Positions 14,555 to 15,948 of a stretch of DNA of 15,948 nt are shown here, one piece after another. Under the pieces are notes generated by a model. The model did not search any database and was not told the DNA's origin. It saw only the letters and a list, made by a program, of their open reading frames with translations. The stretch is from Methylobacter sp. GTDB taxonomy: Bacteria; Pseudomonadota; Gammaproteobacteria; Methylococcales; Methylomonadaceae. Every line of letters begins with the position of its first letter. Within the stretch, counting starts at the first letter, position 1. Both the position numbers and the translations under genes were made by a program. The stretch covers positions 1 to 15,948 of the forward strand of contig JALNYY010000101.1 of assembly GCA_023229605.1 (NCBI GenBank). The letters are read 5' to 3'.

Positions 14555-15223
14555 ATGATTTTGAAAAATGTGATCGCAGCTTATAGCGAAGCCGTTTTTG
14601 ATACGGACCGCGATAAAGCATTCGAAGTCATTCACGCAGCAATCGCCCAGGGTGTTACGCCTGAGGATATTGTTTTTAAGGTGGTGATTCCTTCGATGGA
14701 ACAGATGATTAAAGCCATCAGCGAAGATTTTGACGCCAATCTCGCCCAGCATTTCATGGCTTCGCAAATCGCTTCCCAAGTCACCGATGAAATGGTCGCG
14801 CAGTTTCAAACCAGCCCGGAAGCCGTCGGTCGCGTAGTCATCGGCACATCGCACGGCGATATGCATACGCTGGGCAAGCGCATTGTCGGCGGCTGCTTGC
14901 GCTCACTGATGATCGATGTGATTGATTTGGGCGTCAATGTCAGCGCGGAGCGCTTTGTCGATACCGCGCTGGAACAGGATGCCGGCATTATTGCCATTTC
15001 CTCGATGATGGTGCATACCGCCCGCAGCGAATACGGCTGTCTGGCCGTACGGCAATTGCTTAAAGAACGCCGGTTGGAAGACCGCATTAAAATCATTGTC
15101 GGCGGCGCACCTTATACCTGGGATACGGAACTGTACAAAGTCGTGCTGGCGGATGCCTGGGCAAGCGACGGCATTTCAGCGGGTAAAGTCATTAAAGATT
15201 TAATCATGGAGATGCACAAGTGA
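14555..15223 (+). CDS. Corrinoid-binding methyltransferase protein (MtbC/MtaC-like)
   Basis: This 222-residue protein has the two-part structure of the methyl-carrying corrinoid proteins. A helical cap domain (about 1-88, including GVTPEDIVFKVVIPSMEQM) precedes a cobalamin-binding Rossmann domain (about 90-222). The cobalt-ligating signature DMHTLG gives D102, H104 and G107 (DxHxxG), followed by DVIDLGVNVS, SSMMVHTA and VGGAPYTWD in the usual order. The protein carries a methyl group between a substrate methyltransferase and an acceptor methyltransferase. The Shine-Dalgarno is weak (GAGA at 14546). The stop overlaps the start of the next gene (GTGA), so the corrinoid protein and the methyltransferase are likely made in equal amounts. 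The substrate cannot be told from this sequence. Confidence 0.93.
   Translation: MILKNVIAAYSEAVFDTDRDKAFEVIHAAIAQGVTPEDIVFKVVIPSMEQMIKAISEDFDANLAQHFMASQIASQVTDEMVAQFQTSPEAVGRVVIGTSHGDMHTLGKRIVGGCLRSLMIDVIDLGVNVSAERFVDTALEQDAGIIAISSMMVHTARSEYGCLAVRQLLKERRLEDRIKIIVGGAPYTWDTELYKVVLADAWASDGISAGKVIKDLIMEMHK
15208..15211 (+). promoter_or_regulatory. Ribosome binding site deciding the methyltransferase GTG start
   Basis: GGAG within the last codons of the corrinoid protein gene lies 8 bases before GTG 15220, which overlaps TGA 15221-15223. This favours coupled initiation at the GTG over the ATG at 15232. Confidence 0.6.
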
Positions 15224-15948
15224 TTACTGGAATGGATAGATTGAACGTAGCGATAAAGGGCGAAAAGGCGGACCGGATTCCGGTGTTTTGCAATTTATTG
15301 GATCAAGGCGTTAAAGAATTGGGCTTGGCTTCCCTGCATGATTATTATCAAAGCGGTGAATACGTTGCCGAAGGGCAGCTGAAAATGCGCGAGAAATACG
15401 GTTACGATAACGTATGGAGCCTGTTTTATGTGGGCAAAGAAGCGGAATTGTTGGGCTGTCGAAAGATTTTATTTTCGTCCGACGGCCCGCCCAATGTTGA
15501 GCATTTTGTTATCCAGTCTTATGACGATATTCACAACCTGGAAATTCCGGACGATATTATTCATCACCCCGTTTTTGCCGAAGAACTGAAATGCCTGCAA
15601 ATCTTGAGGCGGGAAGTCGGCGGGCGTTATCCGATTTGCGGTTATGTGACAGCCGGCATGGCATTGCCTGCGTTGTTAATGGGCATGGATAAATGGTTTG
15701 AATTATTATTCATGGGACCGCCTGAAGTGCGCGATGAGTTGTTAGCCAAATGTTCGTTGTTTTGCCGGCGCCATATCGCAGCTTTGAGAGAATTGGGCGT
15801 CGATGTGATCGTCTATGCCAATCCGTTCGGTTCTACCGATTTTGTGCCGCTGCAATACATCATCAACACCGGCATACCGTGGATGAAGCAAGACTTAAGT
15901 GGCGGTTTGCAAGGCATCGTCTATTACTGCGGCGGGGCGCGGTTTAAT
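15220..15948 (+). CDS. UroD-family (MtaA/MtbA/CmuA-like) corrinoid methyltransferase, N-terminal part
   Basis: The frame stays open to the window edge for 243 codons. It begins MITGMDRLNVAIKGEKADRI, the start typical of the uroporphyrinogen-decarboxylase superfamily methyltransferases. It continues with KMREKYGYDNVW, GYVTAGMALPALLMGMDKWF and LGVDVIVYANPFGSTDFV. In the genuine MtaA/MtbA enzymes a zinc site is formed by an HxC pair and a later Cys. At the corresponding place this protein reads VYYCGG, with C237 kept and Tyr at the His position. The GTG at 15220 has GGAG at 15208-15211, 8 bases upstream, and overlaps the corrinoid gene stop. The ATG at 15232 is less well served. True uroporphyrinogen decarboxylase (HemE) is unlikely given the neighbour and the divergent wording. 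Confidence 0.82.
   Translation, partial: MITGMDRLNVAIKGEKADRIPVFCNLLDQGVKELGLASLHDYYQSGEYVAEGQLKMREKYGYDNVWSLFYVGKEAELLGCRKILFSSDGPPNVEHFVIQSYDDIHNLEIPDDIIHHPVFAEELKCLQILRREVGGRYPICGYVTAGMALPALLMGMDKWFELLFMGPPEVRDELLAKCSLFCRRHIAALRELGVDVIVYANPFGSTDFVPLQYIINTGIPWMKQDLSGGLQGIVYYCGGARFN

Noticed and set aside
15220..15948. HemE (uroporphyrinogen decarboxylase proper)
   Set aside because: The four-base overlap with a corrinoid protein gene and a RACo-like gene upstream point to the methyltransferase branch of the superfamily.

Overview
This window looks like part of the chromosome of a hopanoid-producing gammaproteobacterium. A methanotroph of the Methylococcales is my best guess: squalene synthase, squalene-hopene cyclase, HpnG, HpnH, HpnM and MlaA sit together, and the proteins recall those of that group. 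This rests on memory of protein families, with no database search. No tRNA, rRNA, CRISPR array, phage gene or complete insertion sequence is visible.

Bases 1-6631 form a divergent hopanoid locus. The minus-strand arm (3311 down to 1) carries squalene synthase, squalene-hopene cyclase and the start of hpnG, tightly packed with coupled stops and starts. The plus-strand arm (3791 to 6631) carries hpnH (radical SAM adenosylhopane synthase), hpnM (MlaC-like periplasmic lipid carrier) and an MlaA/VacJ lipoprotein. Together they run from farnesyl diphosphate to squalene to diploptene to adenosylhopane to ribosylhopane, plus envelope lipid traffic. The 479-base gap between the arms should hold both promoters. 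The cyclase has a repeat-derived C-terminal tail.

Bases 6667-11574 are mostly housekeeping and unassigned genes. Adenine phosphoribosyltransferase is on the minus strand and may recycle the adenine released by HpnG. On the plus strand follow an HPP-family membrane protein with two CBS domains, then an unrecognised pair (a two-helix membrane protein and a coiled-coil protein). Prolyl-tRNA synthetase is on the minus strand. An 81-base inverted-repeat element lies between the coiled-coil gene and proS.

Bases 11575-15948 are the most unusual part. A regulatory-looking intergenic region contains three palindromes. It is followed by a plus-strand run: a REC/HD-GYP response regulator, a [2Fe-2S]/ASKHA protein resembling the reductive activator of corrinoid proteins (RACo), a two-domain corrinoid-binding protein, and a UroD-family (MtaA/MtbA/CmuA-like) methyltransferase cut by the window edge. 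This is the core of a corrinoid methyl-transfer system, a type best known from anaerobes, apparently under two-component or c-di-GMP control. Its methyl donor cannot be read from the window.
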